This document shows positions 8,637 to 18,755 of a stretch of DNA of 64,000 bases, one piece after another. How positions within the stretch are numbered: the stretch's first letter is position 1; every line of letters begins with the position of its first letter. The stretch comes from Desulfovermiculus halophilus DSM 18834 (GTDB lineage Bacteria > Desulfobacterota > Desulfovibrionia > Desulfovibrionales > Desulfothermaceae): the NCBI RefSeq assembly GCF_000620765.1, contig NZ_JIAK01000005.1:62001-126000 (forward strand), written 5' to 3'. Below the pieces are notes generated by a model. The model did not search any database. It worked only from the letters and a program-made list of their open reading frames with translations, and had not been told where the DNA came from. Both the position numbers and the translations under genes were made by a program.

Positions 8637-10270
8637 CCCTGTATCCCATAGGCGGGCTGGGGGAGATCGGCATGAACTGCCTGCTCCTGGAGACTGCGCA
8701 ATCCGCTGTGCTCATTGACTGCGGGCTGATGTTTCCGGACGACTTTCATTATGGGGTGGATGTTGTCATTCCCCGCCTGGACTTTATTTTGGAAAAGAAA
8801 GACAAGCTGCGGGCCATTATCCTGACCCACGGCCATGAGGACCATATCGGGGCCCTGCCCTGGATCCTGCCGGACGTCGAGGTGCCGGTCTACGGATCCG
8901 ACTTCACCCTGGCCCTGGTGAACAACAAACTGCGGGAACACGCCCTGCAGGATAAAGTGACCCTGCAGCCGGTTCAGCCCAGAGAGACCGTACTCATAAA
9001 CGACCTCTCCTTCCAGTTCTTTCCGGTCTGCCACTCCATTATCCAGGGCTACGCCCTGGGGATTGAAACCCCGGTGGGACGAGTTGTCCACTCCGGGGAC
9101 TTTAAGATCGACCGCAATCCTCTTGGAGGGCATTACACCGACCTGGAGGGGCTGTCCGAGTTCTCCAGCTCCGGCGTCGAGCTCATGTTCTCGGATTCGA
9201 CCAATGTAGAGCGGGACGGATTCGCCTTGACCGAAAAGGAGGTCAAGACCAGCCTGCTGGAGGTCTTTCAGAAAGCAGAGGGCCGCATTCTGGTCACCCT
9301 GTTTTCCAGTCACATTCAGCGCATTCAAGAGATCTACGACCTGGCCACCCAGTTCGGCCGGACTATGGCGGTCAGCGGCAAAAGCCTGAGCACGAATATC
9401 GAGATAGCCAGAGGGCTTGGATACCTGAACTTTTCGGACCAGAGTTATGTGGATCCGGAGAATATCGGCGACTTGCCCGACGAGAAGGTCGTGCTCCTGG
9501 TGACCGGTTCCCAGGGGGAGCCCATGTCGGCCATGACCCGTCTGGCCGAGGGGTCCCACCGTCAGCTGAGCATCCATTCCGGGGATACGGTCATCATGTC
9601 CTCCAGGTTCATTCCCGGCAATACCAAGGCCATCAACAAGGTCATCAACCGGCTGTACAAGCTGGGGGCGGATGTGGTGTATGAAAAGGTCCAGGCGGTC
9701 CACGCCTCCGGGCACGCCCACAGGGAAGAGCTCAAGCTCATGCTGGACACGGTCAAGCCCAAGTTCTTCGTCCCGGTGCACGGGGAATACCGGCATCTGG
9801 TCAAGCACTCGGATCTGGCCCAGGCCTGCGGGGTTGCCCCGGAACGGTCCCTGGTCCTGGAGGATGGGCAGCCGGTTACCCTTCTGGAGCATGGAATCCG
9901 CTATGAGGAGGAGTTCTCGGCCCGTTCCGTGCTGGTGGACGGCAAGGGGGTCGGCGACGTGGGCAGCACGATCCTCAAGGAGCGCCAGCTCTTGGCTGAC
10001 GAGGGCATGGTTGTGGTGGTCATGGTCCTGGACGCCGAAAGCGGATCCATCGTCATGGGCCCCCGGCTGGAGTCCAAGGGATTCATCTTTGAGCAGCAGT
10101 ATGCCCATATCCTGACCGAAGCGGAAGCAATCATCATGGACGTCTATGAAAAGATCCCGGCCGGAGCGTGGAAAAAGCTGCGGGACAGGACCAAGTCAGC
10201 CCTGCGCAGATATTTCCGCAAGGCCCTGGGACGGGATCCGGTGATTGTCCCGGTGATTATCAAGATATAG
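8615..10270 (+). CDS. rnj: ribonuclease J
   Basis: This is a 551-aa metallo-beta-lactamase/beta-CASP nuclease that processes and degrades mRNA, with endonuclease and 5'-3' exonuclease activity known in the family. The metal motif HGHEDHIG sits at residues 72-79, followed by SGDFKID and later GSQGEPMSA, HASGHAH and PVHGEYRHL, all typical of RNase J. GGAGATGG at 8603-8610 precedes ATG 8615, so the longer frame from 8576 is not needed. Its start lies inside the end of plsC. Confidence 0.93.
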   Translation: MDKEKKLTLYPIGGLGEIGMNCLLLETAQSAVLIDCGLMFPDDFHYGVDVVIPRLDFILEKKDKLRAIILTHGHEDHIGALPWILPDVEVPVYGSDFTLALVNNKLREHALQDKVTLQPVQPRETVLINDLSFQFFPVCHSIIQGYALGIETPVGRVVHSGDFKIDRNPLGGHYTDLEGLSEFSSSGVELMFSDSTNVERDGFALTEKEVKTSLLEVFQKAEGRILVTLFSSHIQRIQEIYDLATQFGRTMAVSGKSLSTNIEIARGLGYLNFSDQSYVDPENIGDLPDEKVVLLVTGSQGEPMSAMTRLAEGSHRQLSIHSGDTVIMSSRFIPGNTKAINKVINRLYKLGADVVYEKVQAVHASGHAHREELKLMLDTVKPKFFVPVHGEYRHLVKHSDLAQACGVAPERSLVLEDGQPVTLLEHGIRYEEEFSARSVLVDGKGVGDVGSTILKERQLLADEGMVVVVMVLDAESGSIVMGPRLESKGFIFEQQYAHILTEAEAIIMDVYEKIPAGAWKKLRDRTKSALRRYFRKALGRDPVIVPVIIKI

Positions 10271-10341
10271 GACTCAGGGCAGACGCACAGGCAGACACAG
10301 CGGTCCCCAGTGTGCAGGCCGTATGCCGAGGAGAAAAGACT

Positions 10342-11085
10342 ATGTTCATGACCAGAGTTGACTACCAGGGGCGGGCTTACTGGGCCGAATGCAGAGACGA
10401 CCAGGCGGTTCTGGTGGACTGGAACCTGAAGGAGCTGGCCCGTGTCTCCCGCCAGGACGTGTTCGCCCGGCCCCTGCTCCACCCGGGCAAGGTAGTCTGT
10501 GTGGGATTGAACTATTATGCCCATGCCCGGGAAATGGATATGGCTCTGCCGGAAGAGCCCCTGCTTTTTTTCAAACCGGGATCTGCGGTCATAGATCACG
10601 GTCAGCCCATTCGGCTGCCGGCCCATTCGGCAGAGGTTCATTACGAGGGAGAACTGGCGGTGGTCATCGGTCGGCTGTGCCGGAATGTCCCGGAAGCACA
10701 AGCAGGGGGATATGTCCTCGGCTATACCTGCGCCAATGACGTCACGGCCAGGGATCTGCAGCGCAAAGACGGACTGTATGCCCGGGCCAAGGGCTTCGAC
10801 ACCTTTTGTCCTCTGGGGCCGGGGATCGAGACCGATATTGAGCCCTTTGCAGATGCTGCCATCAGGACCACAGTCAACGGAGGTGAGGTTCAGTCCGGAC
10901 GGACCTCGGATATGATTGTCTCTCCTCTGGCCCTGGTCAGTTTCATCTCCCGGGTCATGACCCTGCATCCGGGAGACGTGGTCCTGACCGGCACCCCTCC
11001 CGGAGTAGGGCGGATCCAGCCCGGAGACAGAGTCTGCGTGGAGGTTGAAGGTCTCGGGAGCCTGTGCAACCCGGTGCTCGGATAG
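10342..11085 (+). CDS. fumarylacetoacetate hydrolase family protein
   Basis: This 247-aa single-domain member of the FAH family has the metal-binding elements YEGELAVVIG and GYTCANDVTARDLQ and the late motif LTGTPPGVGRIQPGD. Family members are acylpyruvate hydrolases, oxaloacetate decarboxylases or HpcE-type isomerases; the sequence does not settle which. GAGGAG at 10328-10333 supports ATG 10342. It lies 71 bp behind the RNase J gene and may be cotranscribed with it. Confidence 0.88.
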   Translation: MFMTRVDYQGRAYWAECRDDQAVLVDWNLKELARVSRQDVFARPLLHPGKVVCVGLNYYAHAREMDMALPEEPLLFFKPGSAVIDHGQPIRLPAHSAEVHYEGELAVVIGRLCRNVPEAQAGGYVLGYTCANDVTARDLQRKDGLYARAKGFDTFCPLGPGIETDIEPFADAAIRTTVNGGEVQSGRTSDMIVSPLALVSFISRVMTLHPGDVVLTGTPPGVGRIQPGDRVCVEVEGLGSLCNPVLG

Positions 11086-11089
11086 GGCG

Positions 11090-11119
11090 GATCCTGCCTC
11101 TTGTCAGGAGATCATTTTT
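11090..11119 (+). terminator. possible weak terminator after the FAH-family gene
   Basis: GATCCTG (11090-11096) can pair with CAGGAGATC (11105-11113) with one bulged base, followed by ATTTTTG. The stem is short. The remaining bases to the rpsB start are a leader of about 130 bp with no recognised regulatory motif. Confidence 0.35.
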
Positions 11120-11250
11120 GATTTACGTATTTTCCCTTCGTCTGAGAAAACCCACACACTTCAGAGCGACCCTGGGGTCCTGATCCGCCGGGTGCGGCGG
11201 CAGGTTACGGGTCCGGCTGGAGTGGAGGAAACACAACCCAAGGAGAATGT

Positions 11251-12054
11251 ATGGGCTACATCGGTATGAAAGAGATGCTGGAGACCGGGGTGCATTTCGG
11301 GCACCAGACACGGCGGTGGAACCCGAAAATGCGGCCTTTCATCTTTGGAGCCCGCAAGGGAATCCACATCATTGACCTGCAGCAGACCATCCCCCTGTTC
11401 AACAGGGCCTATGAGTTCATAGTCGACGTGGTCGCCAACAAGGGCAAGGTCCTGTTTGTAGGCACCAAGCGCCAGGCCCAGGACATCATCCAGGAAGAGG
11501 CCTCCAGGGCCGGCATGTACTACATCACGCATCGCTGGATGGGCGGGACCCTGACCAACTTTAAGACCATCAAGCACAGCATCGACCGTTTTAAACGCCT
11601 GGAGAGCATGTTTGAGGACGGGACCATCAACCGGTTCCCGAAGAAAGAAATTGTGGGCATGCAGCGGGAGCTGACCAAGCTGCGGGATACCCTGGGCGGG
11701 ATCAAGGAAATGAACGAATATCCGCAGGCTGGCTTTATCGTCGATCCCAAGCGGGAAGATATCGCGGTTCAGGAGTTTCGCCGTTTGGGCATCCCGATTG
11801 TGGCCATAACGGACACCAACTGCGATCCGGACCTTATCGACTATATCATTCCGGGCAACGACGATGCCATTCGGGCCATCAAGCTGTTCACCTCCCGGAT
11901 TGCCGAGGCCTGTCTGGAAGGCCAGGCCAGGCAGGATGAGGCGACTCAGGAAGAGGTCCAGGCAGCCCAGCAGCAGGCGGAGGCCGAAATGGTGGATGCC
12001 CAGGCGGCGACCGAGAGCAATGAATCCGAGAAAGCCAGCGCAGAGGAGGAATAG
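11251..12054 (+). CDS. rpsB: 30S ribosomal protein S2
   Basis: A 267-aa S2 that starts [18 protein letters not shown] and contains [14 protein letters not shown] and [10 protein letters not shown]. The C-terminus carries an Ala/Glu/Gln-rich extension of about 40 residues after the conserved core. AAGGAG precedes ATG 11251. It is followed after 4 bp by tsf, the common rpsB-tsf pair. Confidence 0.97.
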   Translation: MGYIGMKEMLETGVHFGHQTRRWNPKMRPFIFGARKGIHIIDLQQTIPLFNRAYEFIVDVVANKGKVLFVGTKRQAQDIIQEEASRAGMYYITHRWMGGTLTNFKTIKHSIDRFKRLESMFEDGTINRFPKKEIVGMQRELTKLRDTLGGIKEMNEYPQAGFIVDPKREDIAVQEFRRLGIPIVAITDTNCDPDLIDYIIPGNDDAIRAIKLFTSRIAEACLEGQARQDEATQEEVQAAQQQAEAEMVDAQAATESNESEKASAEEE

Positions 12055-12058
12055 ATAG

Positions 12059-12667
12059 ATGGAGATCACAGCCAAGATGGTCAAGGAGCTCCGGGAAAAG
12101 ACAGGGGCCGGAATGATGGACTGCAAGAAGGCCTTGCAGGAATCGGACGGGGATGAGCAGAAGGCAGTATCCTGGCTGCGGGAAAAGGGGTTGTCCAAGG
12201 CGCAGAAGCGGGCCGGACGATCGGCCTCGGAAGGATTCATCGGTTCATATGTCCATGCCAACGGCAAGATCGGGGTCTTGGTCGAACTCAACTGTGAGAC
12301 CGATTTTGTGGCCAAAAGCGACAAGTTTCAGGAACTGGCCAAGAACCTGTCCATGCAGATTGCAGCGGCCAACCCGGTCTGTGTCCGGCCGGAGGACCTG
12401 CCTCAGGAGTATATAGAGCAGGAAAAGGAGATCTACGCCAAGCAGGCCCGGGCGGACGGAAAGCCGGAGCATGTGGTGGAAAAGATCGTCGAGGGCCGGG
12501 TCAACAAGTACTACAAAGAGGTCTGCCTCCTGGAACAGCCCTATATCAAAGACGATTCCATTGCGGTCAAGGACCTGATCAATGAGCTGGTCGCGGTTCT
12601 GGGAGAAAAGGTCGAGGTGAACCGATTTGTGCGCATGGAAGTCGGGGAGACGCATTCCGAAGAATAA
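12059..12667 (+). CDS. tsf: elongation factor Ts (short form)
   Basis: EF-Ts recycles EF-Tu-GDP. The UBA-like N-terminal domain ([19 protein letters not shown]) and the EF-Tu-contacting [10 protein letters not shown] motif are present. At 202 aa it is the compact form, with one core subdomain, and not the roughly 280-aa enterobacterial type. The ribosome site GAGGAGG lies within the end of rpsB. A strong terminator follows. Confidence 0.95.
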   Translation: MEITAKMVKELREKTGAGMMDCKKALQESDGDEQKAVSWLREKGLSKAQKRAGRSASEGFIGSYVHANGKIGVLVELNCETDFVAKSDKFQELAKNLSMQIAAANPVCVRPEDLPQEYIEQEKEIYAKQARADGKPEHVVEKIVEGRVNKYYKEVCLLEQPYIKDDSIAVKDLINELVAVLGEKVEVNRFVRMEVGETHSEE

Positions 12668-12671
12668 TTTG

Positions 12672-12702
12672 AAAAAAAAAACGGGCCCTGGGCCCGTTTT
12701 TT
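12672..12702 (+). terminator. intrinsic terminator after tsf
   Basis: An A-rich 5' arm, the near-perfect GC stem ACGGGCCC/GGGCCCGT (12681-12697) and a run of T to 12702 form a canonical terminator. Confidence 0.88.
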
Positions 12703-12782
12703 GGTTCAGTACCCGGATCGGGACCAAGGAGGGCGGCATGCCCCCGTGATCCCGCCAACCCAAGCATACTGATGGGGAGTGC

Positions 12783-13499
12783 ATGAGCGAGCTTACGTAT
12801 CAGCGCGTCCTGCTCAAGCTCAGCGGAGAGGCCTTGGCCGGTTCCCGTTCCTTGGGCATTGACATGAACAGCATCGATGCCTTTTGCCAGGATCTGGCCG
12901 AAGTTGTCGGCATGGGCCTTGAGGTGGCATTGGTTATCGGGGGCGGGAATATCTTCCGCGGGGTCTCCTCGTCTGCCGCCGGCATGGACCGGGCGTCGGC
13001 GGACTATATGGGCATGCTGGCCACAGTGATCAATGGATTGGCCCTGCAGGACAGCCTGGAAAAGCAGGGGTTGACCACCCGGCTGATGACCGCCATCAGG
13101 ATGCAGGAGGTGGCCGAACCATACATCCGGCGCCGGGCGATACGGCACCTGGAAAAGAAACGGGTGGTTATCTGTGCCGCAGGAACTGGGAATCCCTATT
13201 TCACCACTGATACCGCCGCATCCCTGCGGGCCATGGAGCTCAAAGCACAGGCCCTGATGAAGGCGACCAGGGTGCCCGGGGTCTATGACACCAATCCGGA
13301 AGATAATCCGAATGCGAGGCTGTATACCCGGCTCAGCTACCTGGACGTCCTGCAGCAGGGGCTGAAGGTCATGGATTCAGCAGCTATTTCCCTGTGCATG
13401 GACAACAATATGCCCATCGTCGTATTCAATCTGCTGGAGCGGCACAATATCATGCGAGTTGCCTGCGGGGAGAATGTGGGGACTGTTGTGCACGGGTGA
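12783..13499 (+). CDS. pyrH: uridylate kinase
   Basis: This UMP kinase (amino acid kinase fold, 238 aa) makes UDP for nucleotide and sugar-nucleotide pools. It shows [19 protein letters not shown], the UMP-binding [11 protein letters not shown] and the late [11 protein letters not shown]-like segment (here [11 protein letters not shown]). GGGGAG lies before ATG 12783. It leads a run of tightly spaced genes (pyrH-frr-uppS-cdsA). Confidence 0.96.
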   Translation: MSELTYQRVLLKLSGEALAGSRSLGIDMNSIDAFCQDLAEVVGMGLEVALVIGGGNIFRGVSSSAAGMDRASADYMGMLATVINGLALQDSLEKQGLTTRLMTAIRMQEVAEPYIRRRAIRHLEKKRVVICAAGTGNPYFTTDTAASLRAMELKAQALMKATRVPGVYDTNPEDNPNARLYTRLSYLDVLQQGLKVMDSAAISLCMDNNMPIVVFNLLERHNIMRVACGENVGTVVHG

Positions 13500-13516
13500 A
13501 CAAGGAGGTGAGAAGC

Positions 13517-14071
13517 ATGGATGACGTTTTCAAGGACTGCAAGCAGCGGATGCAGAAAGCGTTGGATACCCTGAAGAAGGACTTCAGCAAGCTGCGCACC
13601 GGGAGGGCGTCGACAACCCTGGTGGAAGACATTGTGGTGGACTATTACAACACGCCCACTCCTTTGAATCAATTGGCCTCCATTTCCATCCCCGACAGCC
13701 GGACAATTACCATCCAGCCCTGGGACCGGAACAGCTTTTCGGATGTGGAAAAGGCCATTATGAAGTCTGATCTTGGGCTGAATCCAATCAACGACGGCAA
13801 GGTGATCCGCATTTCCATTCCCCCGCTGACTGAAGAACGGAGGAAGGATCTGGTCAAGGTTGCCAAGAAGAACACTGAAGACGCCAAGATAGCGATCCGC
13901 AACGTGCGCCGGGATGAAAACGAGACCTTGAAAAAGCGGAAGAACGAGAAGTCGATTACTGAAGACGATCAGCACAAGGGGCAGGAGAAGATTCAGGAGT
14001 TGACGGATTCTTTTACCGCCAAGGCTGATGAGCTTTTGGCGGACAAAGAAAAGGAGATCATGGAGATTTGA
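13517..14071 (+). CDS. frr: ribosome recycling factor
   Basis: This 184-aa RRF is the usual length and has the signature [12 protein letters not shown], the internal [14 protein letters not shown] and the charged C-terminal helix. RRF splits the post-termination ribosome together with EF-G. AAGGAGGTG at 13502-13510 fixes ATG 13517, 17 bp after pyrH. Confidence 0.97.
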   Translation: MDDVFKDCKQRMQKALDTLKKDFSKLRTGRASTTLVEDIVVDYYNTPTPLNQLASISIPDSRTITIQPWDRNSFSDVEKAIMKSDLGLNPINDGKVIRISIPPLTEERRKDLVKVAKKNTEDAKIAIRNVRRDENETLKKRKNEKSITEDDQHKGQEKIQELTDSFTAKADELLADKEKEIMEI

Positions 14072-14787
14072 CTGCACCTTCCCAGGCAGATCCTCAAAGC
14101 CCCCCGGTCACGCATTTGGCCGTTATCATGGACGGCAACGGACGGTGGGCCAAGGAGCGCGGGCTGCCGAGGAGCGCCGGGCATCAGGCCGGGGCCGACA
14201 CGGCGCAAGACATCGTTACATCCTGCCGCAAACTGAATATCTCGGTACTGACCCTGTATGCCTTTTCTATGGAGAACTGGACCCGCCCCAAGGAAGAGGT
14301 CCAGTTCCTCTTCGATCTCCTTATCCGTTTCTTGCGCCGGGAGCAAAAAAAGCTGGTGGACAACTCCATCCGGCTGAATGTCATCGGCGACTGGCAGAAA
14401 TTCTCTTTTCCGGTGCGCAAAGCCATCGGTCAAACCCTGGAGCGAACGGCTCACTGCGACCAGATGACCCTGAATCTGGCCCTGAACTATTCGGGACGGG
14501 AAGAGATCCTCAAGGCCTGCCGCAGCCTTGCGGCCAGCGGCGTACCTGAGGAGGAGATAACAGAAGAGGCCTTCCGCGGACATCTGTACACCGCCGGTCA
14601 GCCCGATCCCGATCTGATCATCCGGACCAGCGGCGAGCTCCGGCTGAGCAATTATCTCATCTTTCAGGCAGCGTATTCTGAGTTCTACTTTACAAAGACG
14701 CTGTGGCCGGACTTCTCTGAGCAGGAGCTGCATGCCGCCCTGGAGGATTACAGGCAGCGCAGCCGCAGATTTGGAGGCATAGAGTGA
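14068..14787 (+). CDS. uppS: undecaprenyl diphosphate synthase
   Basis: This cis-prenyltransferase makes the C55 carrier used by MraY and MurG. It shows [21 protein letters not shown] with the catalytic Asp22, [11 protein letters not shown] and [17 protein letters not shown] 14068 is the likely start, overlapping the frr stop by four bases, with AAGGAG upstream. The protein is 239 aa. Confidence 0.95.
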   Translation: MTAPSQADPQSPPVTHLAVIMDGNGRWAKERGLPRSAGHQAGADTAQDIVTSCRKLNISVLTLYAFSMENWTRPKEEVQFLFDLLIRFLRREQKKLVDNSIRLNVIGDWQKFSFPVRKAIGQTLERTAHCDQMTLNLALNYSGREEILKACRSLAASGVPEEEITEEAFRGHLYTAGQPDPDLIIRTSGELRLSNYLIFQAAYSEFYFTKTLWPDFSEQELHAALEDYRQRSRRFGGIE

Positions 14788-15581
14788 GTCTGAGCAGCCA
14801 CCAACAGCGCGTGGTGACCGGAACAGTCCTGATCGCCCTTCTCGCCGGGGTGATCTTTTCCGGCTCCACTTTGGTCCAGGCGGCGGTTGTGGTTGTCTTA
14901 AGCTGTGCGGCCCTGACTGAGTTCTGGTCCATGGTCTGGACCGAGGGCAAGAAGGGGATGCAAGCCATGGGCCTGGTCCTGTCCGTGCCGGTGGTTGTAC
15001 TCCCTCAAGCTGGCGTCGGTGCTGGCGGCCTTTTGCCGGCATGCCTCTGGATCGTTGGTTTGGTCTATGTCTTCGGAGGACGCCTGAGCAGGGATATGAG
15101 CCTGACCGACGCGGCCCTGCTCTTCTTCGGGCTGGTCTACATTCCGTTCATTCTGCAGTTTTTGATTTCCCTGACTACAGTGGAGCAGGTTTATGTCCTG
15201 GCTGCTGTCTTTGGTGCGGATACAGCCGCCTTCTACGGTGGCTCCAAGTGGGGACGCCGGAAGCTGTGTCCCAGCATCAGCCCCAAGAAAACCTGGATGG
15301 GGTTCGGTTCCGGGCTTGCGGCGTGCGTTGCGGTCAGCCTGATCTGGGGCCTGATCTGGGGGCAGGCGGGATGGGCAGTGTGGTTCGGGGTGGGGACTGC
15401 GTTGTGCGTGGGCGCCCAGGCCGGCGATCTGTTCGAGTCCGCTGTGAAGCGAGAGCTCAAGGTCAAGGATTCCGGGGTGCTCTTGCCCGGACACGGCGGT
15501 GTGCTGGACCGGATCGACAGCCTTTTGCTGGCTCTTCCTGTATACATGGCCATTACATGGGTGTATCCTCTTTTTGGCTAG
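14784..15581 (+). CDS. cdsA: phosphatidate cytidylyltransferase
   Basis: CdsA makes CDP-diacylglycerol from phosphatidic acid and CTP in the inner membrane. The 265-aa protein has several hydrophobic segments and the family signature near its end (SAVKRELKVKDSGVLLPGHG followed by GVLDRID). GTG 14784 overlaps the uppS stop (GTGA). Its product stands downstream of PlsC in the same pathway. Confidence 0.95.
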   Translation: MSLSSHQQRVVTGTVLIALLAGVIFSGSTLVQAAVVVVLSCAALTEFWSMVWTEGKKGMQAMGLVLSVPVVVLPQAGVGAGGLLPACLWIVGLVYVFGGRLSRDMSLTDAALLFFGLVYIPFILQFLISLTTVEQVYVLAAVFGADTAAFYGGSKWGRRKLCPSISPKKTWMGFGSGLAACVAVSLIWGLIWGQAGWAVWFGVGTALCVGAQAGDLFESAVKRELKVKDSGVLLPGHGGVLDRIDSLLLALPVYMAITWVYPLFG

Positions 15582-15632
15582 CCTCTGGCTTAAGGCCGTA
15601 GGCCATAGTCACAGTTTTCAAACCCGAACAGC

Positions 15633-16859
15633 ATGAGCCGGGGTATGCTGCAGTATATTTCCTCACTCCAGACAGCCTCACGTCTGCCAGAATCGGGGAG
15701 GAACCTGGTCGTTCTGGGCAGCACGGGATCCATAGGTCAAAACGTCCTGCGCATTGTGCGCAACCACCCGGATTGCCTGGGGGTCACCGGCCTGGCCGGG
15801 GGGGAGAACGTCAATCTGCTGGCCGCCCAGGCCACTGAATTCCGGCCGCCGGTGCTGGGGATCAAGACCCAAGCTCTGGCTGAAGAGCTCCGCGGGCTGC
15901 TTCCGGCCGACTACAAGCCGGAGATCCGCTGCGGAGAAGACGGGTTTGCAGATATGGCCTCCCTGGCGGAGGCGGATATTGTGGTCTCTTCTCAGGTCGG
16001 CGCGGCCGGTCTGGCCCCGACCCTGGCCGCGGTCAAGGCGGGAAAGGTGGTTGCCCTGGCCAACAAGGAGTCCCTGGTCCTGGCCGGCCCCTTGCTGCGC
16101 AGCGCGTGCGCATCCAGCGGGGCATGCATATTGCCGGTTGATTCGGAGCACAACGCCCTGTTTCAAGGCCTGCTCGGACATTGTGATCGAGAAGTGAGGA
16201 CCCTGATCCTGACCGCTTCAGGCGGGCCTTTCCGCAGGGCGGACAAGAAATTCCTGGACCAGGTCACCCCGGAGCAGGCCCTGGCCCATCCCAACTGGTC
16301 CATGGGGGCCAAGATCAGCGTTGACTCGGCGAGCATGATGAATAAGGGCCTGGAGATCATCGAGGCCCATTATCTCTTTGGGCTGCCCCTGGAGAATATC
16401 GATGTCGTGGTCCATCCGGAAAGCATTGTCCACTCCATGGTCGAATATCAGGACGGCTCGGTTCTGAGCCACATGGGCATCCCGGACATGCGCATTCCCA
16501 TAGCCTTTTGCCTCAGCTATCCCCGGCGGCTGGCTCTGGATTTGCCCCGCCTGGACCTGACGGGTATGCGGCAGCTGACCTTTTATCAGCCGGATGAAGA
16601 GTTGTTTCCGGCCTTGACCCTGGCCAAGTCGGCCCTGACGGCCGGCCCCAGCCATCCGGTCGTTTTGAATGCCGCCAATGAGGTAGCGGTGGAGCTTTTT
16701 CTGGCCAAACGCATTGCCTTCCCGGACATTCCGGTTCTGGCTGAAGAGGCATTGGCCCGGCATCAGGGGTTTGATCCCTCAGGTCTGGACGACATCCGGG
16801 CTCTTGATGCCGACGCCAGGGACTTTGTCCGGAATTACAAGCCTACGGTGCACGTATGA
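15633..16859 (+). CDS. dxr: 1-deoxy-D-xylulose 5-phosphate reductoisomerase
   Basis: This is the second enzyme of the MEP isoprenoid pathway and supplies the precursors used by UppS. It shows the NADPH motif LGSTGSIGQN (residues 29-38), ALANKESLV, the metal and substrate elements PVDSEHNA, HPNWSMG, SASMMNKGLE and PESIVHSMVEYQDGS. The protein is 408 aa from ATG 15633; ATG 15645 is an alternative start. The stop overlaps the rseP start (ATGA). Confidence 0.96.
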   Translation: MSRGMLQYISSLQTASRLPESGRNLVVLGSTGSIGQNVLRIVRNHPDCLGVTGLAGGENVNLLAAQATEFRPPVLGIKTQALAEELRGLLPADYKPEIRCGEDGFADMASLAEADIVVSSQVGAAGLAPTLAAVKAGKVVALANKESLVLAGPLLRSACASSGACILPVDSEHNALFQGLLGHCDREVRTLILTASGGPFRRADKKFLDQVTPEQALAHPNWSMGAKISVDSASMMNKGLEIIEAHYLFGLPLENIDVVVHPESIVHSMVEYQDGSVLSHMGIPDMRIPIAFCLSYPRRLALDLPRLDLTGMRQLTFYQPDEELFPALTLAKSALTAGPSHPVVLNAANEVAVELFLAKRIAFPDIPVLAEEALARHQGFDPSGLDDIRALDADARDFVRNYKPTVHV

Positions 16860-17926
16860 TCAATGCCATAGCCATTCTGCTGGTCATTGGGGCCCTGATC
16901 TTTTTTCACGAGATGGGCCATTTCCTGGTCGCCAAGGGATTCCGGATCGGGGTGAAGACCTTTTCCCTCGGCTTTGGCCCCAAGCTGGCCGGGTTTCAGT
17001 GGGGCAAGACCGGATATCGCCTTTCAGCCGTCCCCTTGGGGGGGTATGTGCAGCTGGTCGGGGAGAGCCCGGAGGCGGACATCCCGGAGGAATTTAGCTC
17101 TGATGAGAGCTTTGCCCTTCGTCCCCCGTGGCAGCGGATGCTGGTTGTAGCCGCCGGCCCGATCTTCAACTTTCTCCTCGCGGTCCTGTTGTATTTTCTG
17201 ATTTTCTTTTTTGCCGGCCAGCAGGCCCTGCTCCCTGTGGTGGGGCAGGTCCAGGAGGAGACCCCTGCGGCCCGGGCCGGACTGCAGGCCGGGGATCGGA
17301 TCGTGGCGGTCAACGGCCAGGAGGTTACCTACTGGTCGGACTTGGCCGGGAGGATTCAGAACAACCGCGGAGAACGCCTCCGCCTGCAGGTGGATCGCGG
17401 AGATCAGCTCCTGAAGATCGCCCTTGTCCCTGATATTCAGACAACGGAAAACATTTTCGGAGAGAAGATCCAGGTCCCGCGAATAGGGATAGTGGCAGCC
17501 AAGGAGACGGTGCACATCCCCCTGGGCTTCTGGGAATCCCTGCAGAGCGGAACCTTGCAGACGTGGGAAGTAATCAAGCTCACGGTGCAGGGGATCATCA
17601 AGATTATTGAACGCATTGTGCCGTTGGAGACCATCGGCGGGCCGATCATGATCGCCCAGCTGGTCAGCCAGCAGGCAGAGCAGGGACTGGTGGATGTGGT
17701 GGCCCTGACCGCCCTGATAAGCGTCAATCTGGGACTGCTCAACCTGCTGCCCATCCCGGTTCTGGACGGCGGGCATCTCCTGTTCTATGCCCTGGAGACC
17801 GTCATCGGCCGGCCCCTGGATCCCAAGGTGCAGGCCATGGCCATGCGTATCGGGCTGAGCCTGCTCATCGCCCTTATGGCCCTGGCCGTCTATAATGATA
17901 TCTATCGGATCCTGCATACCCAATAG
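16856..17926 (+). CDS. rseP: RseP-type site-2 intramembrane zinc metalloprotease
   Basis: This M50 protease cleaves membrane-bound substrates such as anti-sigma factors. HEMGH at residues 18-22 lies in the first membrane segment, a single PDZ domain spans about 126-193, and the third metal ligand is in LDGGH (303-307). At 356 aa it has one PDZ domain rather than the two of E. coli RseP. It is placed directly after dxr, a common linkage. Confidence 0.94.
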   Translation: MINAIAILLVIGALIFFHEMGHFLVAKGFRIGVKTFSLGFGPKLAGFQWGKTGYRLSAVPLGGYVQLVGESPEADIPEEFSSDESFALRPPWQRMLVVAAGPIFNFLLAVLLYFLIFFFAGQQALLPVVGQVQEETPAARAGLQAGDRIVAVNGQEVTYWSDLAGRIQNNRGERLRLQVDRGDQLLKIALVPDIQTTENIFGEKIQVPRIGIVAAKETVHIPLGFWESLQSGTLQTWEVIKLTVQGIIKIIERIVPLETIGGPIMIAQLVSQQAEQGLVDVVALTALISVNLGLLNLLPIPVLDGGHLLFYALETVIGRPLDPKVQAMAMRIGLSLLIALMALAVYNDIYRILHTQ

Positions 17927-17957
17927 CCCGCCGCGGTTACCACCCGGATACGAAAGC

Positions 17958-18755
17958 ATGCATACAGACGATAGGCCGGCCCTGGCCATAAACACCGCCG
18001 AGAACCGGCTCCAGGTGGTGGTCGGTACCTGGAACAGGCTGCTCTGGGCCCAGACAGCCGAGGTTCAAGCCCGGACCATGCAGATTCTGCCCCCGGGACT
18101 GGAGTCCTGCCTGAGCCAGTTGCGGTTGCGGCTCGCAGACCTGGACCGGGTGGCCATAGTCCGCGGTCCCGGGACATTTACCGGGATACGGGTCGGACTG
18201 GCCTTTGCTCTGGGCCTGGCCAGGGGCGGAGGACTTCTCCTGGCCGGTCTGGACTATCTGAGCCTCCTGGCCCAGGGGCCGGCTCCACTGATGCAAGGAT
18301 CTGTGTGGGTCTGCACCCACGCCCGCCAGAATCTGGTCAATATTCAGGCCTTTTCCGCCCCCGAAGGAAGTGCTTTGACCCCGGCACGGTGCGTACACAG
18401 GGAAAAGGCAGTCCAGGCCATACTGGCTCAAGATGAGGGAAGGGCCTGTGTCCTGGGCAGCGGAATCCGAGCACATGCCCAATGGTGGAGGACCCAGCTG
18501 CGGCATGTGCATCTGCTGGACCCCATTTGGGACCATCCCCGTCCGGAGGTCCTGCTTCGGGCGGCCTGGGAGGCGCATTCCAGCCGGGAATGTGTCCTGC
18601 CCGCCTACCTGCGTCCATCCGACGCTGAAATGCAGCTGGAGCATATTGCCCGGGAACGGGGCGTTGATCCCAACCTGGCCAGAGAAGCCATTCCCGAGTT
18701 CGAGGCCGGTCCCCGGGAGATGACCCAGATGCCGACGGCTGGGGGGGAACCATGA
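17958..18755 (+). CDS. tsaB: tRNA threonylcarbamoyladenosine biosynthesis protein TsaB
   Basis: TsaB is the partner and scaffold of TsaD in t6A37 tRNA modification. The ASKHA-type N-terminal domain carries ALAINTAENRLQV and the family motif RGPGTFTGIRVGLAFALGLA at about residues 69-88. The C-terminal half is divergent. ATG 17958 has only a weak ribosome site. The protein is 265 aa, and its stop overlaps the next start (ATGA). Confidence 0.88.
   Translation: MHTDDRPALAINTAENRLQVVVGTWNRLLWAQTAEVQARTMQILPPGLESCLSQLRLRLADLDRVAIVRGPGTFTGIRVGLAFALGLARGGGLLLAGLDYLSLLAQGPAPLMQGSVWVCTHARQNLVNIQAFSAPEGSALTPARCVHREKAVQAILAQDEGRACVLGSGIRAHAQWWRTQLRHVHLLDPIWDHPRPEVLLRAAWEAHSSRECVLPAYLRPSDAEMQLEHIARERGVDPNLAREAIPEFEAGPREMTQMPTAGGEP

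Noticed and set aside
8381-10108. 575-codon antisense frame over RNase J and plsC
   Set aside because: Long but fully covered by two well-supported genes; composition is that of a GC-driven shadow frame.
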